Shown piece by piece: positions 10,838 to 20,649 of a stretch of DNA of 64,000 nucleotides. The DNA is taken from NCBI GenBank assembly GCA_963842775.1, contig CAWJHQ010000015.1:62001-126000 (forward strand). Reading direction: 5' to 3'. The notes beneath the pieces were generated by a model. The model searched no databases. It had not been told where the DNA came from and saw nothing but the letters and a program-made list of their open reading frames with translations. The translations under genes were made by a program, and so were the position numbers. Source of the DNA: R-RK-3 sp963842775 (GTDB taxonomy: Bacteria > Pseudomonadota > Alphaproteobacteria > Rhizobiales > Rhodomicrobiaceae). Each line of letters starts with the position of its first letter. Position 1 is the stretch's first letter.

Positions 10838-11681
10838 ATGACGGACCAGCTTCAGAGCCTGATCGAAGCCGCCTTCGAGACGCGGGACACCATCAACGCC
10901 GCCACGCAGGGCGAGGTGCGCGAGGCCGTCGAGAAGGCGCTGGATCTGCTGGATCGCGGCGAATTGCGCGTCGCCGAAAAGCGGGACGGGGAATGGATCG
11001 TCAATCAATGGCTGAAAAAGGCGGTGCTGCTGTCATTCCGGCTGAACGATATGAGCCTCATCGACGGCGCCCCCGGCGGCGCTTCCTGGTGGGACAAGGT
11101 GCCTTCGAAATTTGCCGGGTGGGGCGAGGCCGAGTTCCGCGCCGCCGGCTTCCGCGCCGTGCCGGGCTGCGTCGTCCGGCATTCGGCCTATATTGCGCCC
11201 GGCGTCGTACTCATGCCGAGCTTCGTCAATCTGGGCGCCCATGTCGGCAGCGGCACGCATGATCGACACCTGGGCGACGGTCGGCTCCTGCGCGCAGATC
11301 GGCAGACACGTGCATATTTCGGGCGGTGCGGGGATCGGCGGCGTGCTGGAGCCGTTGCAGGCCGGACCGGTCGTGATCGAGGATAATTGCTTCATCGGGG
11401 CGCGGTCCGAGGTCGCCGAAGGCGTGATCGTCGGCGAAGGCTCAGTGCTGTCGATGGGTGTCTTTCTCGGCCAGTCCACGAAGATCGTCGATCGCGCCAC
11501 CGGCGAGATTTTCATGGGGCGCGTACCGCCCTATTCGGTGATCGTGCCCGGGTCGCTTCCCGGCAAGCCGCTGCCGTCGTCGAACGAACCCGGCCCGTCG
11601 CTCGCCTGCGCGGTGATCGTCAAGCGGGTGGACGAGCAGACGCGCTCGAAGACATCGATCAACGAATTGCTGCGGGACTGA
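10838..11681 (+). CDS. dapD: Tetrahydrodipicolinate N-succinyltransferase (frame broken at ~11258)
   Basis: Transfers succinyl from succinyl-CoA to tetrahydrodipicolinate in lysine and diaminopimelate synthesis. The N-terminal helical domain (IEAAFETRDTINAATQGEVR) leads into a left-handed beta-helix of hexapeptide repeats. The frame breaks inside the conserved GT-MIDTWATVGSC region: an extra C near 11258 shifts the rest by +1, after which GGVLEPLQAGPVVIEDNCF and SVLSMGVFLGQSTKI continue normally to 11681. Removing one base gives 280 aa, the family norm. The ATG at 10838 has GAGGGG ahead. As an essential gene, it is probably intact in the living cell. Confidence 0.93.
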
Positions 11682-11795
11682 TCTGTCCGAGCTCAAGCGG
11701 CATTGCCGAACGGCATCACCGCTAGGCGACGCTCATCATGCTCGGCAAACCTCGACTGACCGCCGGCACGATAAGCGAGGTCCGAATCTCGGACC

Positions 11796-12296
11796 TTAGC
11801 TGTTATCGTCGCCCGGATTGCGCCTGCTGAGGCGCGCCATAATTATGACGTTGAAGGTGATATCGAGAAAAATGATGACGAGAGCGAAATACGCCCCTTC
11901 CCTCTTGAAGGAGGAGATACCCTGGATACGCGGATCGATCCCACGAATGAGATCCAGAAGGAAATATCCGACGACGAAGAGCGGTACGATCGAGAACAGG
12001 ATATCCGTCGCCATGGCGCGCGTCGATCGCACGCCCCCAATTGCCAGCGTGCCCGACTGAAACCACCAATAGGCGGCGCAGATCGCGCAAAATAGATAAG
12101 TGTAGGTAGTCGCCTTATCGACGTCGGTGGGTGCCTGCCAAAAGTCTTTGTAGAAAAAGAAATAAAGAAAGACCGCGAACGTCACCGCCGAAAGTTCGCT
12201 GATCGACCGGCTGATTAACCGCCCCACATTGCCCTCCGAAAAATGATCGGCAAAATTCGAAATTAGAGATGCTGTCTTGCCGCCGTGTGACGGCAT
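11796..12296 (-). CDS. Hypothetical multi-pass membrane protein
   Basis: 166 aa not matching a family I know. Four hydrophobic segments are visible: FAVFLYFFFYKDFW, TYLFCAICAAYWWF, ILFSIVPLFVVGYFLLDLI, and YFALVIIFLDITFNVIIM, with a short polar C-terminus (RRNPGDDNS). It stands alone between dapD (convergent) and the ArnT-like gene (same strand, 90 bp upstream). Base composition is a little lower in GC than its neighbours. Function unknown. Confidence 0.6.
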   Translation of the reverse strand: MPSHGGKTASLISNFADHFSEGNVGRLISRSISELSAVTFAVFLYFFFYKDFWQAPTDVDKATTYTYLFCAICAAYWWFQSGTLAIGGVRSTRAMATDILFSIVPLFVVGYFLLDLIRGIDPRIQGISSFKREGAYFALVIIFLDITFNVIIMARLSRRNPGDDNS

Positions 12297-12386
12297 TTTC
12301 GCTCACGAGTGCCCCGCCGCGAAAGTCTCTTTTACGGCGAGCAGCGCCGCAAGCGCAAGTGAGCCGGTGAAACGGGTGATTTTGAG

Positions 12387-14117
12387 TTACCCACCGCAGC
12401 GATAGCGCTCCGGCACGGGACACTTGGCGAGTTCCTCGGCGGGCTTCGCCGCGATGAGCTGCATCTGAAGGTGCTTGCCGCCATTGATATTGAAGCCGTT
12501 GACGCAGGCGACGGGCGTTTGGGGCGCCTCACTGCTCGCCAGCGGCGCCCTCTCGGCGGGCACCAGCGCATAGGCAACCTTGCCGCTCCGCAGCGCCTCG
12601 ACGGCGTCCTCGGCGCTGCCCAATCGCGTTTCGGTGCCGAGTTGGAAAATGGCGCTCGGCTCCCGGTAGCGGGTGAGCATCACCGGACCGGGCGCGCAGG
12701 CCCGCAGCACGCCGACGATCTCGGCGGTCTGGCGGCTCATCCATAAACTGTCCAGCGAGGGCAGAACAAACCGGAAGGCGGCTGCATACAGCAGCGCGGC
12801 AGTGATGATCGCCGTGGTGATCGCCGCGTGAAATTGGCCATTCCAAGCCACTCTCGTCGTAAGCAGCGCGAACAGCGCGACGCCCACAGCCAACGGCCAG
12901 AACCAAACGGACGGCATCACCCGGAAATAGATCAGTCCGAAGCCGAGGACACCCAATTGAAGCACCGCAATCAATAGCCAGAGGGCGGCGCCGTGCTTAT
13001 AGGTCCTCTGCCGCAATTCCCCGCTGAAAACTGCTTCGCGCAGCACCCAGGCGGCGCCAATAGCGACGGCGGGGTAGAACACCATGGCGTAGTGCGGCAG
13101 TTTGGTGGGCGTCACTTCGAGCAGCAGCCAGAAGGGGATGATCCAGGCCAGCAGGAACAGCGCCCGGCGCCGCATCCGGTTGCGCCAAAGCCAGATCGCC
13201 GCGCCTCCCGTAGTGACCAGCGCGGCGGGCCAGAAGCTCCACCAGAACGAGATGAAATAGAACCCCGGCGGCCCCCAATGCTTCTCCTGCCCGCCCTTGA
13301 TCTTGCCGAGAAAATCCTCGCCGAACGCCAAGCGGAAAAACTCCCAGTCCGAGATCACGCCGATGGCGATGAACCAGGGCAGGACGATCACCAGCATGAT
13401 GGGCACACCCCAGGCGGCATGCAGATTTTTCAGCCAGGAACGGTCGCGGTCAAAGATCAGCAGGGGGATCGCCGTGAGCAGCGCGAGACCGGGCGCCACC
13501 GGGCCCTTGACAAGAATGCCAAGGCCGAGCGCGATCCAGAATATTGCGGCAATGCCGGCCATTCGCTGTCGCCTGGCGTGGCCGAGCAGATAAAGGCGTG
13601 CGAGCGCCCCTTGCGCGAGCACGATCGTCGCCAGCAGCACAGCGTCGGATTTGGCGATCCGCGCTTCGAGGCCGAGCGTGAAGGCGGGCGCGAGCAAGAT
13701 CGCCGCAAGGAGCGCGGTTTCGCGCCCGAAGATCGGCCGCGCCGCCCACCAGGTCAGCAGCACCGCGAGCGTGATGCCGATCAGCGACGGCACACGGTAG
13801 GCCCAAATCTCGGTCAGCCGGTCCGGCGAGAGCGAGGAGACGCTGAGCGCTTGCAGCCAATAGATCCCGATGGGCTTCTTATATCGCGGATCGTCCTGAA
13901 AGCGGATGTCGATGACGTTGCCGCTTTCCAGCATCTGCTTCGTTGCCTGGGCGAAACGAGCCTCATCCCGGTCGGTCACGGGGAGCGACGCAAAACCCGG
14001 CAGATAAAGCGCCAAACACAGCGCGATGAGAAATGGCGCGGCCAGCCACCGCCGAACCGCGAGAACGCCCAATGCTCGTTTCGCCCCGATTTCGATGCGG
14101 GCGAGTGTTTGCCCCAT
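12387..14117 (-). CDS. ArnT-like glycosyltransferase (PMT/GT39-GT83 family)
   Basis: 576 aa integral membrane glycosyltransferase using a polyprenyl-phosphate sugar donor. The N-terminal periplasmic loop has the catalytic acidic motif VTDRDEARFAQATKQMLESG, then RYKKPIGIYWLQ, as in ArnT and related lipid A or protein glycosylating enzymes. Ten or more transmembrane helices follow (for example LALLTAIPLLIFD, MLVIVLPWFIAIGV, GFYFISFWWSFWPAALV), and a soluble C-terminal domain of about 110 aa. Probably adds a sugar to lipid A or another envelope acceptor. The exact acceptor is not shown by sequence. Confidence 0.85.
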   Translation of the reverse strand: MGQTLARIEIGAKRALGVLAVRRWLAAPFLIALCLALYLPGFASLPVTDRDEARFAQATKQMLESGNVIDIRFQDDPRYKKPIGIYWLQALSVSSLSPDRLTEIWAYRVPSLIGITLAVLLTWWAARPIFGRETALLAAILLAPAFTLGLEARIAKSDAVLLATIVLAQGALARLYLLGHARRQRMAGIAAIFWIALGLGILVKGPVAPGLALLTAIPLLIFDRDRSWLKNLHAAWGVPIMLVIVLPWFIAIGVISDWEFFRLAFGEDFLGKIKGGQEKHWGPPGFYFISFWWSFWPAALVTTGGAAIWLWRNRMRRRALFLLAWIIPFWLLLEVTPTKLPHYAMVFYPAVAIGAAWVLREAVFSGELRQRTYKHGAALWLLIAVLQLGVLGFGLIYFRVMPSVWFWPLAVGVALFALLTTRVAWNGQFHAAITTAIITAALLYAAAFRFVLPSLDSLWMSRQTAEIVGVLRACAPGPVMLTRYREPSAIFQLGTETRLGSAEDAVEALRSGKVAYALVPAERAPLASSEAPQTPVACVNGFNINGGKHLQMQLIAAKPAEELAKCPVPERYRCGG

Positions 14118-14254
14118 GAGTTTCCCCGCTCAGGGCAAGATCGCTTTGCCGAACCGCTGCATCAGCTCTGTTCGCGGAAGTATGGCAGCCCGGCAAAGGC
14201 GATCGATGATCTCGTGGGCTTTGTAGCCGAAAGGTCAGGCAGCGCAAACAGATA

Positions 14255-14282
14255 GAGGCGCGCCAAACACTGGACGCGCCTC
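14255..14282. terminator. Hairpin between pckA and the ArnT-like gene
   Basis: Perfect 8-bp inverted repeat GAGGCGCG / CGCGCCTC with a 12-nt loop, 40 bp past the pckA stop. A short T run (GCTTTT) follows on the plus strand only; on the minus strand, where pckA is transcribed, the tail is not U-rich. A weak terminator or mRNA-end hairpin is the best reading. Confidence 0.4.
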
Positions 14283-14321
14283 GCTTTTCCGTTCTCGGTT
14301 AATGTGACGCCTCAGCCCGCG

Positions 14322-15938
14322 CTATTCTGCCGCGACCTGCAGAACCGGCCCGGCGCCGCGGACATCGGCATCGACCACGGCTTCGAAATTGCGGAAATTC
14401 TCGGCAAACATGGCGACGAGCTTACGAGCCTGCGTGTCATAGCCCAGCTTGTCGGACCAGGTACGGCGCGGGTCGAGCAGATGCGGCGGCACGCCTTCCA
14501 CATCCATCGGCACTTCGAAGCCGAACAGCGGATCGCGCCGGAAGGTAACGTTCTTCAGCTTGCCGGACAGCGCCGCATTGAGCAGAGCGCGGGTGAATTT
14601 CAGCGGCATGCGCTGGCCCACCCCATAGCCCCCGCCGGTCCAGCCGGTATTCACCAGCCAGCAGTCGACGCCATGCTTGGCGATCAGCTCGCGCAGCAAA
14701 TTGCCGTAGACGCTTGGGTGGCGGGGCATGAAGGGTGCGCCGAAGCAGGTCGAAAAGGTCGCCTGCACGCCCGAGACGCCCTTTTCCGTGCCTGCGACCT
14801 TTGCCGTATAGCCCGACAGGAAATGATACATCGCCTGGGACGGCGTCAATCGGGCGATCGGCGGCAATACGCCGAACGCGTCAGCCGTCAGCATCACGAT
14901 GTTGCGCGGATGGCTGGAAACGCCCGTCCTGCTGGCATTGGAGACCGCGCTGAGCGGATAGGCCGCGCGGGTGTTTTCCGTGAGCGAACCATCGTCGAAA
15001 TCGGGGTCGCGGGTCGCCGGATCGAGGATGACGTTTTCGAGCACCGTCCCCCAGCTATTGGCGGCGGCGAAGATATCCGGTTCGGCTTCCTCGGTAAGCT
15101 TGATGGTTTTGGCGTAGCAGCCGCCTTCGAAATTGTAGATGCCGTCTGCCGACCAGCCATGCTCGTCATCGCCGATCAGTGTGCGCGCCGGGTCAGCAGA
15201 AAGTGTCGTCTTGCCGGTACCGGAAAGTCCGAAGAATATCGCAGCGTTTCCGCCGTCATTCTCCTCGCTCGCCGAGCAGTGCATCGGCATGACGCCTTGG
15301 CCCGGCAGCACGTAGTTCAAATAGCTGAAGACCGATTTCTTGGTTTCGCCGGCATAGGACGTCCCACCGATCAGCACGATCTTGCGGGTGAAATCGCAGG
15401 CGATCACCGTCTCGCTCCGGCAGCCATGGCGTTTGGGATCGGCACGGAAGCTGGGCAGATTGATCACTGTGAATTGCGGATCAAAGCCGGCAAGCTCGGC
15501 AGCAGGCGGCACGATCAGCAAATGCTGGATAAACAGGGCGTGCCAAGCCAGTTCGGTATAGATGCGCGCGCGCAGCCGGTGTTCCGGATCGGCGCCGGCG
15601 TAAAGGTCTTGCAAGATCAGCTCGGATTTTCCGGCGTGGGCGAGGAAGTCCTCAAGCAGCACGTCGAAATGCTCGGGCGATAGCGCCTTGTTGTTGTCCC
15701 ACCAGACATTGCCTTCGGTGGTTGCGTCGCGAACGATGAATTTGTCGGCGGCGGATCGGCCGGTGTGATTTCCGGTCCGCATCGCAAGCGCTCCGGTGGA
15801 TGCCACCAATCCTTCCCCTCGGCGCACAGCCAGTTCGTAGAGTTTGGAGGCAGAAGGGTTTTGGTGCGTAGGTTGCAACAGCTCGGCCCGTAAGGGCGTC
15901 GCAGGCGCTTCATGGGCGCCGCTAATTTCAATGGTCAA
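14322..15938 (-). CDS. pckA: Phosphoenolpyruvate carboxykinase (ATP)
   Basis: Converts oxaloacetate plus ATP to phosphoenolpyruvate, the entry to gluconeogenesis. 538 aa, standard length. Visible motifs: GRSAADKFIVRD, the kinase-1a P-loop FGLSGTGKTTLSADP, metal-binding LIGDDEHGW, FEGGCYAKTI, and the arginine/nucleotide-site FGVLPPIARLT. The start codon is TTG at 15938 with GGGAG seven bases upstream; no nearby ATG fits. It sits near the divergent ChvI/ChvG locus, an arrangement common in Rhizobiales. A ~185-bp untranslated region with AT-rich stretches precedes it. Confidence 0.97.
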   Translation of the reverse strand: MTIEISGAHEAPATPLRAELLQPTHQNPSASKLYELAVRRGEGLVASTGALAMRTGNHTGRSAADKFIVRDATTEGNVWWDNNKALSPEHFDVLLEDFLAHAGKSELILQDLYAGADPEHRLRARIYTELAWHALFIQHLLIVPPAAELAGFDPQFTVINLPSFRADPKRHGCRSETVIACDFTRKIVLIGGTSYAGETKKSVFSYLNYVLPGQGVMPMHCSASEENDGGNAAIFFGLSGTGKTTLSADPARTLIGDDEHGWSADGIYNFEGGCYAKTIKLTEEAEPDIFAAANSWGTVLENVILDPATRDPDFDDGSLTENTRAAYPLSAVSNASRTGVSSHPRNIVMLTADAFGVLPPIARLTPSQAMYHFLSGYTAKVAGTEKGVSGVQATFSTCFGAPFMPRHPSVYGNLLRELIAKHGVDCWLVNTGWTGGGYGVGQRMPLKFTRALLNAALSGKLKNVTFRRDPLFGFEVPMDVEGVPPHLLDPRRTWSDKLGYDTQARKLVAMFAENFRNFEAVVDADVRGAGPVLQVAAE

Positions 15939-16123
15939 TTAATCACTCCCTGCAAACAACGGTTTCTTCATGGGAAACCGGGACGAGGTCGATGGTGGTA
16001 TTACAGGCTAATGGTAAGGTTCGGCGCAACGTATGGTTGCGGCCGCCGCAACGTTAATTCCAGCCGCCCGCGAGAGCCAGAATTAATCCATAATGGTCCC
16101 GCGACAAATTTGTTTCCAGAAAT

Positions 16124-16855
16124 TTAGTTGATAGCTTCATTTAGCGGGAGTGCGGCAAGCGCATCGGCGACCTCGTCGGGAGCGCCAATCGGAGTGGAAA
16201 AGACGAGGCGCAAACTCGCCGCGCCGAGCACGAGATCGCATCCCATCGGATCGCAAGCTGCAATGCGCCAGGCGCCCTGCAACTGCGGGCGGCGCGCCTG
16301 AGCCAGGCGTTCGACCAGGTCGGCATGCCGTTCGTTCAAGTCCGAAAGCAGCTCGTCCGAAGCCGCTTCCCAGACCCGCGTTTCCGCGCTGTTCAGCAGA
16401 AGGTTCTTGCCGGAAATGGTCACAATCCGGCCGAACCCGCCGACATAATGGGCGGTTTCCACCTGCAGACGCCAAAAAGAGAAATCGGCGAAGCTGGCAT
16501 AGCCGGACGCGGAAGGGTGCCTTGCCAGGAAGCGGCGGCTGGCGGCTGGCGAATCGATTTTCTCGGCGACGCCGATGAGGCTGACACGCCCGACATCGAG
16601 CGGGTCGCCCGAGGCGCCCGCCTCCGACAGCAGGATCGAGGCACGGGGATCAGCCTGCAAATTGCGAGTATGCCAGGCAAGCGTGGATATGAGAAAAAGC
16701 GGTGCACCGTCAGTGTCGGTTGCAACGGTAATGAGCGAGGCGTAAGGGCTGCCGCCCGAATTTTGCAGGGTCGCAAGGCAGCCAATCGCGGTGTTCCGCA
16801 GTAGCTTTCGCGCCTCGGTCAAAATTAAGCCTGATTCTACATAGGATTTATCCAT
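16124..16855 (-). CDS. HugZ-like pyridoxamine 5'-phosphate oxidase-fold protein
   Basis: 243 aa. The N-terminal half is a split-barrel flavin-binding domain (ARKLLRNTAIGCLATLQNSGG, YASLITVATDTDGAPLFLIS, LAWHTRNLQADPRASILLSE); the C-terminal half is a DUF2470-like domain containing AACDPMGCDLVLG. Proteins of this build include the haem oxygenase HugZ, but the haem ligands cannot be confirmed here. The ATG at 16855 has AGGAG six bases upstream; the frame continues further upstream into the chvI promoter and is not used. Divergent from chvI. Confidence 0.85.
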   Translation of the reverse strand: MDKSYVESGLILTEARKLLRNTAIGCLATLQNSGGSPYASLITVATDTDGAPLFLISTLAWHTRNLQADPRASILLSEAGASGDPLDVGRVSLIGVAEKIDSPAASRRFLARHPSASGYASFADFSFWRLQVETAHYVGGFGRIVTISGKNLLLNSAETRVWEAASDELLSDLNERHADLVERLAQARRPQLQGAWRIAACDPMGCDLVLGAASLRLVFSTPIGAPDEVADALAALPLNEAIN

Positions 16856-16991
16856 TATGATTTCTCCTATTGCAATCTGGTCACAGCCATTTACGATGCA
16901 GTCTTCTGATGGCTGTGGTGTTTCTGCCACAAGGTCCGAGGGCCCACCGTACCGCACTGACGAGACCTGCCTCTGAAGGCCGAGAAAACTC

Positions 16992-17687
16992 ATGCCCACA
17001 ATCGCACTAGTCGATGATGACCGCAACATTGTGACGTCCCTTCGAATGGTCCTCGAAGCCGAGGGCTATAAGATCCAGGCCTATACGGATGGGGCCTCGG
17101 CTCTCGACGGGCTAAGTGCGGAACCGCCGGATCTCGCCATCCTCGATATCAAGATGCCGCGAATGGACGGCATGGAGCTGTTGCGCCGCCTGCGCCAGCG
17201 CACCGAAATGCCGGTGATCTTCCTCACCTCGAAAGAAGACGAGATCGATGAACTGTTCGGCCTCAAAATGGGCGCCGACGATTTTATCAGGAAGCCGTTT
17301 TCGCAACGCCTGGTCGTTGAACGGATCAAGGCGATCCTCAGGCGGTCGTCGCCGCGCGAAGCATCGAACGCCGTCGAAGATCCGGCGAAAATCATCGAGC
17401 GCGGCAAGCTGAAGCTCGATCCGGAACGCCATACATGCATTTGGGATAATAAGCAGGTGACCCTGACCGTCACCGAATTTTTGATTCTTCAGGCGCTGGC
17501 CCACCGCCCGGGTGTCGTCAAAAGCCGCGATGCGTTAATGGACGCGGCCTATGACGATCAGGTCTATGTCGACGATCGGACCATCGACAGCCACATCAAG
17601 CGGCTTCGCAAGAAATTCAAGCTGGTTGACAATAATTTCGATGTGATCGAAACGCTTTATGGGGTGGGATATCGCTTTAAGGAATGA
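16992..17687 (+). CDS. chvI: Two-component response regulator ChvI
   Basis: 231 aa OmpR-type regulator. The receiver domain has the acidic pair VDDD, phospho-acceptor Asp in LAILDIKMPRMDGME, the conserved Thr in VIFLTSKEDE, and Lys in DDFIRKPFSQ. The C-terminal winged helix includes LTVTEFLILQALAHRPGVV and the recognition helix DDRTIDSHIKRLRKKF. In rhizobia ChvI with ChvG controls acid response, exopolysaccharide and envelope genes. The stop codon overlaps the chvG start (ATGA). Divergent from the HugZ-like gene through a 136-bp promoter region. Confidence 0.96.
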   Translation: MPTIALVDDDRNIVTSLRMVLEAEGYKIQAYTDGASALDGLSAEPPDLAILDIKMPRMDGMELLRRLRQRTEMPVIFLTSKEDEIDELFGLKMGADDFIRKPFSQRLVVERIKAILRRSSPREASNAVEDPAKIIERGKLKLDPERHTCIWDNKQVTLTVTEFLILQALAHRPGVVKSRDALMDAAYDDQVYVDDRTIDSHIKRLRKKFKLVDNNFDVIETLYGVGYRFKE

Positions 17688-19477
17688 GCTTGGACGGGAA
17701 GAATATCGCAATAGACGCTGCTCCGCCGTTGCATGTGTCGACGGCTGCGTTCGGTCGCGCCTCCTGGCGCAGGCTGATGAAGTATTTCGCCCGCGCCGGC
17801 ATCTACTATCGCTTCACCACAATCACCGGCCGTATCGTGGCGCTGAATATCTTCAGCCTGCTGGTGCTGGTGATCGGGATGCTCTATCTCAGCGATTTCC
17901 GTAACCGGCTGATCGAGAGCCGCAAAAAAACGCTCGGGATCGAAGCCTCGGTCATTACGCGGTCGCTGACGCTGGACGGTTCTCCCAAGGCATCGGATGT
18001 CGTGGATGACGCCATTTTCGGGCAGCCGCTCGAAAATGCCTACACGATCAGTCTCGAAAAATCCTATTTCATCCTGCGCAGCCTCACAGAGAAGACGAAA
18101 ACCCGGGGCTATATCTACACCGCCGACGGCAGCTGGCTCGCCGATACCAGCAGAATATACCAGGGGGGCAAACTGACGCGAATCCAGCCCCCCCGCCGCG
18201 CCGACGACGTCACCACCCTCTACCAATTTTGGCTCAATGCCGAGCGCCTGATGCGCGGCGAAAGCCTGCCGAAGCTGAACGAAGGCAATCTCCAATCGGG
18301 CAAGAGCATCCCCGAAATCAAGGCGGCGCTTGAACAGGGTACCGAGTCGCTCGTCATACGGGAAAACGAGGTCGGCGAGACCATCCTTAGCCTGGCTATC
18401 CCCATCGAAAAGGGCGGCAAGGTGCTCGGCGCCTTGCTGCTGCTGACGGTCGACGGCGAGATCGACGCAACTCTGGCGGATGAGCGTTCTTCGGTCATGT
18501 GGACCTGGATGCTGGTTTTGTTCGTGACCACCGGCGGCTCGATTATCCTGGCTGGGACGATCGCGGGCCCAATGCACAGACTCGCTCAGGCCGCCGAAAG
18601 CGTGCGCAAGAACATCAAGACGCGCGCGGTCATCCCAGATTATTCGCATCGGTCGGATGAAATCGGCCACCTCGCCCATGCGCTGCAGGATATGACCTCG
18701 ACGCTTTATTCGCGGCTCGAGGCCATCGAAAGTTTCGCCGCCGATGTGTCGCACGAGTTGAAGAACCCGATCACGTCCCTGCACAGCGCCATGGGCGCCT
18801 TTGCGTATATCAAGAAAGAGGAGGACCGCGAGCGGCTCGTCCAGATCATGCTGCACGACGTTCAGCGGCTTGACCGGCTGATTACCGATATTTCCGATGC
18901 TTCGCGGCTCGATTCCGAACTTGCGCGTGAAAGCCGCCGCCCGGTGAATATCGCGGAGCTTCTGCAAATCCTTTGCGGAGCGATCAACGATGTGCACCGC
19001 GATTGCACGGCGAGGCTCGATTTCCAGATCAAGGGGGTGATGCGCGCCATCGCCTTGAGCAATAAGAGCCCGTTCTTCATTCGAGGCCATGAGGGGCGCC
19101 TGCATCAGGTGATCAGCAACATTCTCGACAATGCGATATCGTTTTCCCCGCCGGATGCAAAAATTCGCATCGCGTGCAGCCTCGTCAGGAAGACGAAGGA
19201 GGTGGAAATCACAGTCGAGGACGAAGGTCCGGGCATTCCCGCCGAAAATCTTGAACGCGTTTTCGAGCGTTTCTATACGGACCGGCCCGAACACGAGGAA
19301 TTCGGCAAGAATTCAGGTCTAGGCCTTAATATTTCTCGGCAAATCGTCTCCGCGCATAATGGCCGCATCTGGGCGGAGAACCGGATGGCGCCGCCTGTTG
19401 TGACGAAGGATGGCGCCTCAACGCCGTCGCGTATTCTCGGCGCCCGGTTTGTCATCCGCCTGCCCGCGATCGCGTGA
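17684..19477 (+). CDS. chvG: Sensor histidine kinase ChvG
   Basis: 597 aa membrane kinase partnering ChvI. First membrane helix IVALNIFSLLVLVIGMLYL (residues 45-65), a long periplasmic sensor region (70-270), a second helix MWTWMLVLFVTTGGSIILAG, then HAMP. The H-box is FAADVSHELKNPITSLHSAM, the N-box VISNILDNAISFSPP, with DEGPGIP and SGLGLNISRQI completing the ATP-binding lid. In Agrobacterium and Sinorhizobium, ChvG is restrained by the periplasmic protein ExoR, which is not in this window. The stop overlaps the start of hprK, so kinase, regulator and HprK are co-transcribed. Confidence 0.95.
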   Translation: MSLDGKNIAIDAAPPLHVSTAAFGRASWRRLMKYFARAGIYYRFTTITGRIVALNIFSLLVLVIGMLYLSDFRNRLIESRKKTLGIEASVITRSLTLDGSPKASDVVDDAIFGQPLENAYTISLEKSYFILRSLTEKTKTRGYIYTADGSWLADTSRIYQGGKLTRIQPPRRADDVTTLYQFWLNAERLMRGESLPKLNEGNLQSGKSIPEIKAALEQGTESLVIRENEVGETILSLAIPIEKGGKVLGALLLLTVDGEIDATLADERSSVMWTWMLVLFVTTGGSIILAGTIAGPMHRLAQAAESVRKNIKTRAVIPDYSHRSDEIGHLAHALQDMTSTLYSRLEAIESFAADVSHELKNPITSLHSAMGAFAYIKKEEDRERLVQIMLHDVQRLDRLITDISDASRLDSELARESRRPVNIAELLQILCGAINDVHRDCTARLDFQIKGVMRAIALSNKSPFFIRGHEGRLHQVISNILDNAISFSPPDAKIRIACSLVRKTKEVEITVEDEGPGIPAENLERVFERFYTDRPEHEEFGKNSGLGLNISRQIVSAHNGRIWAENRMAPPVVTKDGASTPSRILGARFVIRLPAIA

Positions 19478-19920
19478 CCGAGACAACCAAACTCATTTAC
19501 GGAACGTGCGTCGCGCTTGGGCGGACCGCCGCAATTCTGCAAGGGCCATCCGGTAGCGGCAAGTCGGACCTGGCGCTGCGATTTGCCCTGCAGACACCCG
19601 CCGAGCTGGACGCCGCTCTGGTGGCCGACGACCAGGTGCGGATCGAGGTCCGCGACGGCAAGCTCTTTGCCAGCCCGCCAGACACTCTCGCCGGAAAAAT
19701 CGAAGTGCGCGGCATTGGCATCGTCACCTTGCCTTTTCGAAGCGAGGCGGAACTCAAGCTGGTCGTACAGCTTGTGGAAGCAGACGACATCCCTCGCTTG
19801 CCAACGGCACTGCAACCCGCGCCCCTCTGTGGTATCGCCCTGCCGCTTTTGCTTCTCGCCCCCTTCGAAGCCTCCGCAAGCCTTAAGCTCAGGCTGGCGC
19901 TTCAGCGCATCGTTTCGTGA
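19474..19920 (+). CDS. hprK: HPr kinase/phosphorylase, short alphaproteobacterial form
   Basis: 148 aa, corresponding only to the C-terminal catalytic domain of the ~310-aa Gram-positive enzyme, which is normal for alphaproteobacteria. The Walker A is LQGPSGSGKSDLALR near residue 25, followed by LVADDQVRIEVRDGKL and the K3-loop-like VRGIGIVTLPF. It phosphorylates HPr on the regulatory serine. GTG start overlapping the chvG stop (GTGA). Its substrate HPr is encoded 730 bp downstream, after the EIIA gene. Confidence 0.93.
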   Translation: MTETTKLIYGTCVALGRTAAILQGPSGSGKSDLALRFALQTPAELDAALVADDQVRIEVRDGKLFASPPDTLAGKIEVRGIGIVTLPFRSEAELKLVVQLVEADDIPRLPTALQPAPLCGIALPLLLLAPFEASASLKLRLALQRIVS

Positions 19921-20088
19921 AAAAAAGCACGAAAAATTACCAATTTGGGATAAATCCGTATGAGATCGGGCAGCGCTGCCGCAGGATAGGTCTTGAACAT
20001 CTCTCGCAGCATAGCGACAATTCTAAAAGTGATTTTGCGGGCGAGCGCGGCCTTGAGCTTTCCTCGACCTGGCTAGGCGGATTAGAGC

Positions 20089-20490
20089 ATGATCGGTGTC
20101 GTGATCGTCACTCACGGAAATTTGGCCAGGGAGTTTCGCGCCGCCCTGGAACATGTTGTTGGCCCGCAGGAACAGATCGCGACGATCTGCATTCAGCCGG
20201 ACGACGACATGGAGGAACGCCGTCTCGCCATTCTCAAGGCGATCGGCACCGTCAATCGCGGCGACGGCTGCGTGCTGCTGACCGACATGTTCGGCGGCAC
20301 GCCCTCGAATTTGGCGATTTCCGTCATGGATGACGCTCATGTCGAGGTGATCGCGGGCATCAATCTGCCCATGCTTGTCAAACTCGCTCGGGTACGCGAA
20401 GAATGCACCATGCAGGAAGCCATCAAACTGGCTCAGGAGGCTGGGCGCAAATATATCCATGTGGCGAGTCAAGTGCTAACTGGACGATAG
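20089..20490 (+). CDS. PTS EIIA, mannose/fructose-type
   Basis: 133 aa IIA-Man fold. The phosphorylatable His is at residue 9 in IGVVIVTHGNLAREF; further signatures are VLLTDMFGGTPSNLA and VIAGINLPMLVKL. With no permease (IIB/IIC/IID) genes nearby, it is expected to act in a regulatory rather than transport PTS, receiving phosphate from HPr. It lies between hprK and the HPr gene; the 168-bp gap from hprK has no recognised gene and ends in GATTAGAGC just before the ATG. Confidence 0.93.
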   Translation: MIGVVIVTHGNLAREFRAALEHVVGPQEQIATICIQPDDDMEERRLAILKAIGTVNRGDGCVLLTDMFGGTPSNLAISVMDDAHVEVIAGINLPMLVKLARVREECTMQEAIKLAQEAGRKYIHVASQVLTGR

Positions 20491-20649
20491 GGATTTCCTG
20501 AGGAAAAGCCGCATTCGACCTTCTTACAAGGCGGCCCCGCGTATAAGTGCTTATGAGCGGAAACCGCTCAACGGAGCTTTCGCTGTTTGCGGGCGTAGGG
20601 CATACTCACGTGCCTTACCTAATTTCGTCATTCGCATATCAGGGTTTTC

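Noticed and set aside
10823..11681. Two separate dapD-like genes (10823-11386 and 11112-11681)
   Set aside because: They are the two halves of one dapD split by a single inserted base at about 11258.
12993..15683. Long plus-strand frames (12993-14255, 14304-15683) antisense to arnT-like and pckA genes
   Set aside because: Mirror frames of strongly supported genes, with low-complexity composition and no start context.
17657..19294. 545-aa open frame antisense to chvG
   Set aside because: chvG shows all kinase boxes; the antisense product has none of any known family.
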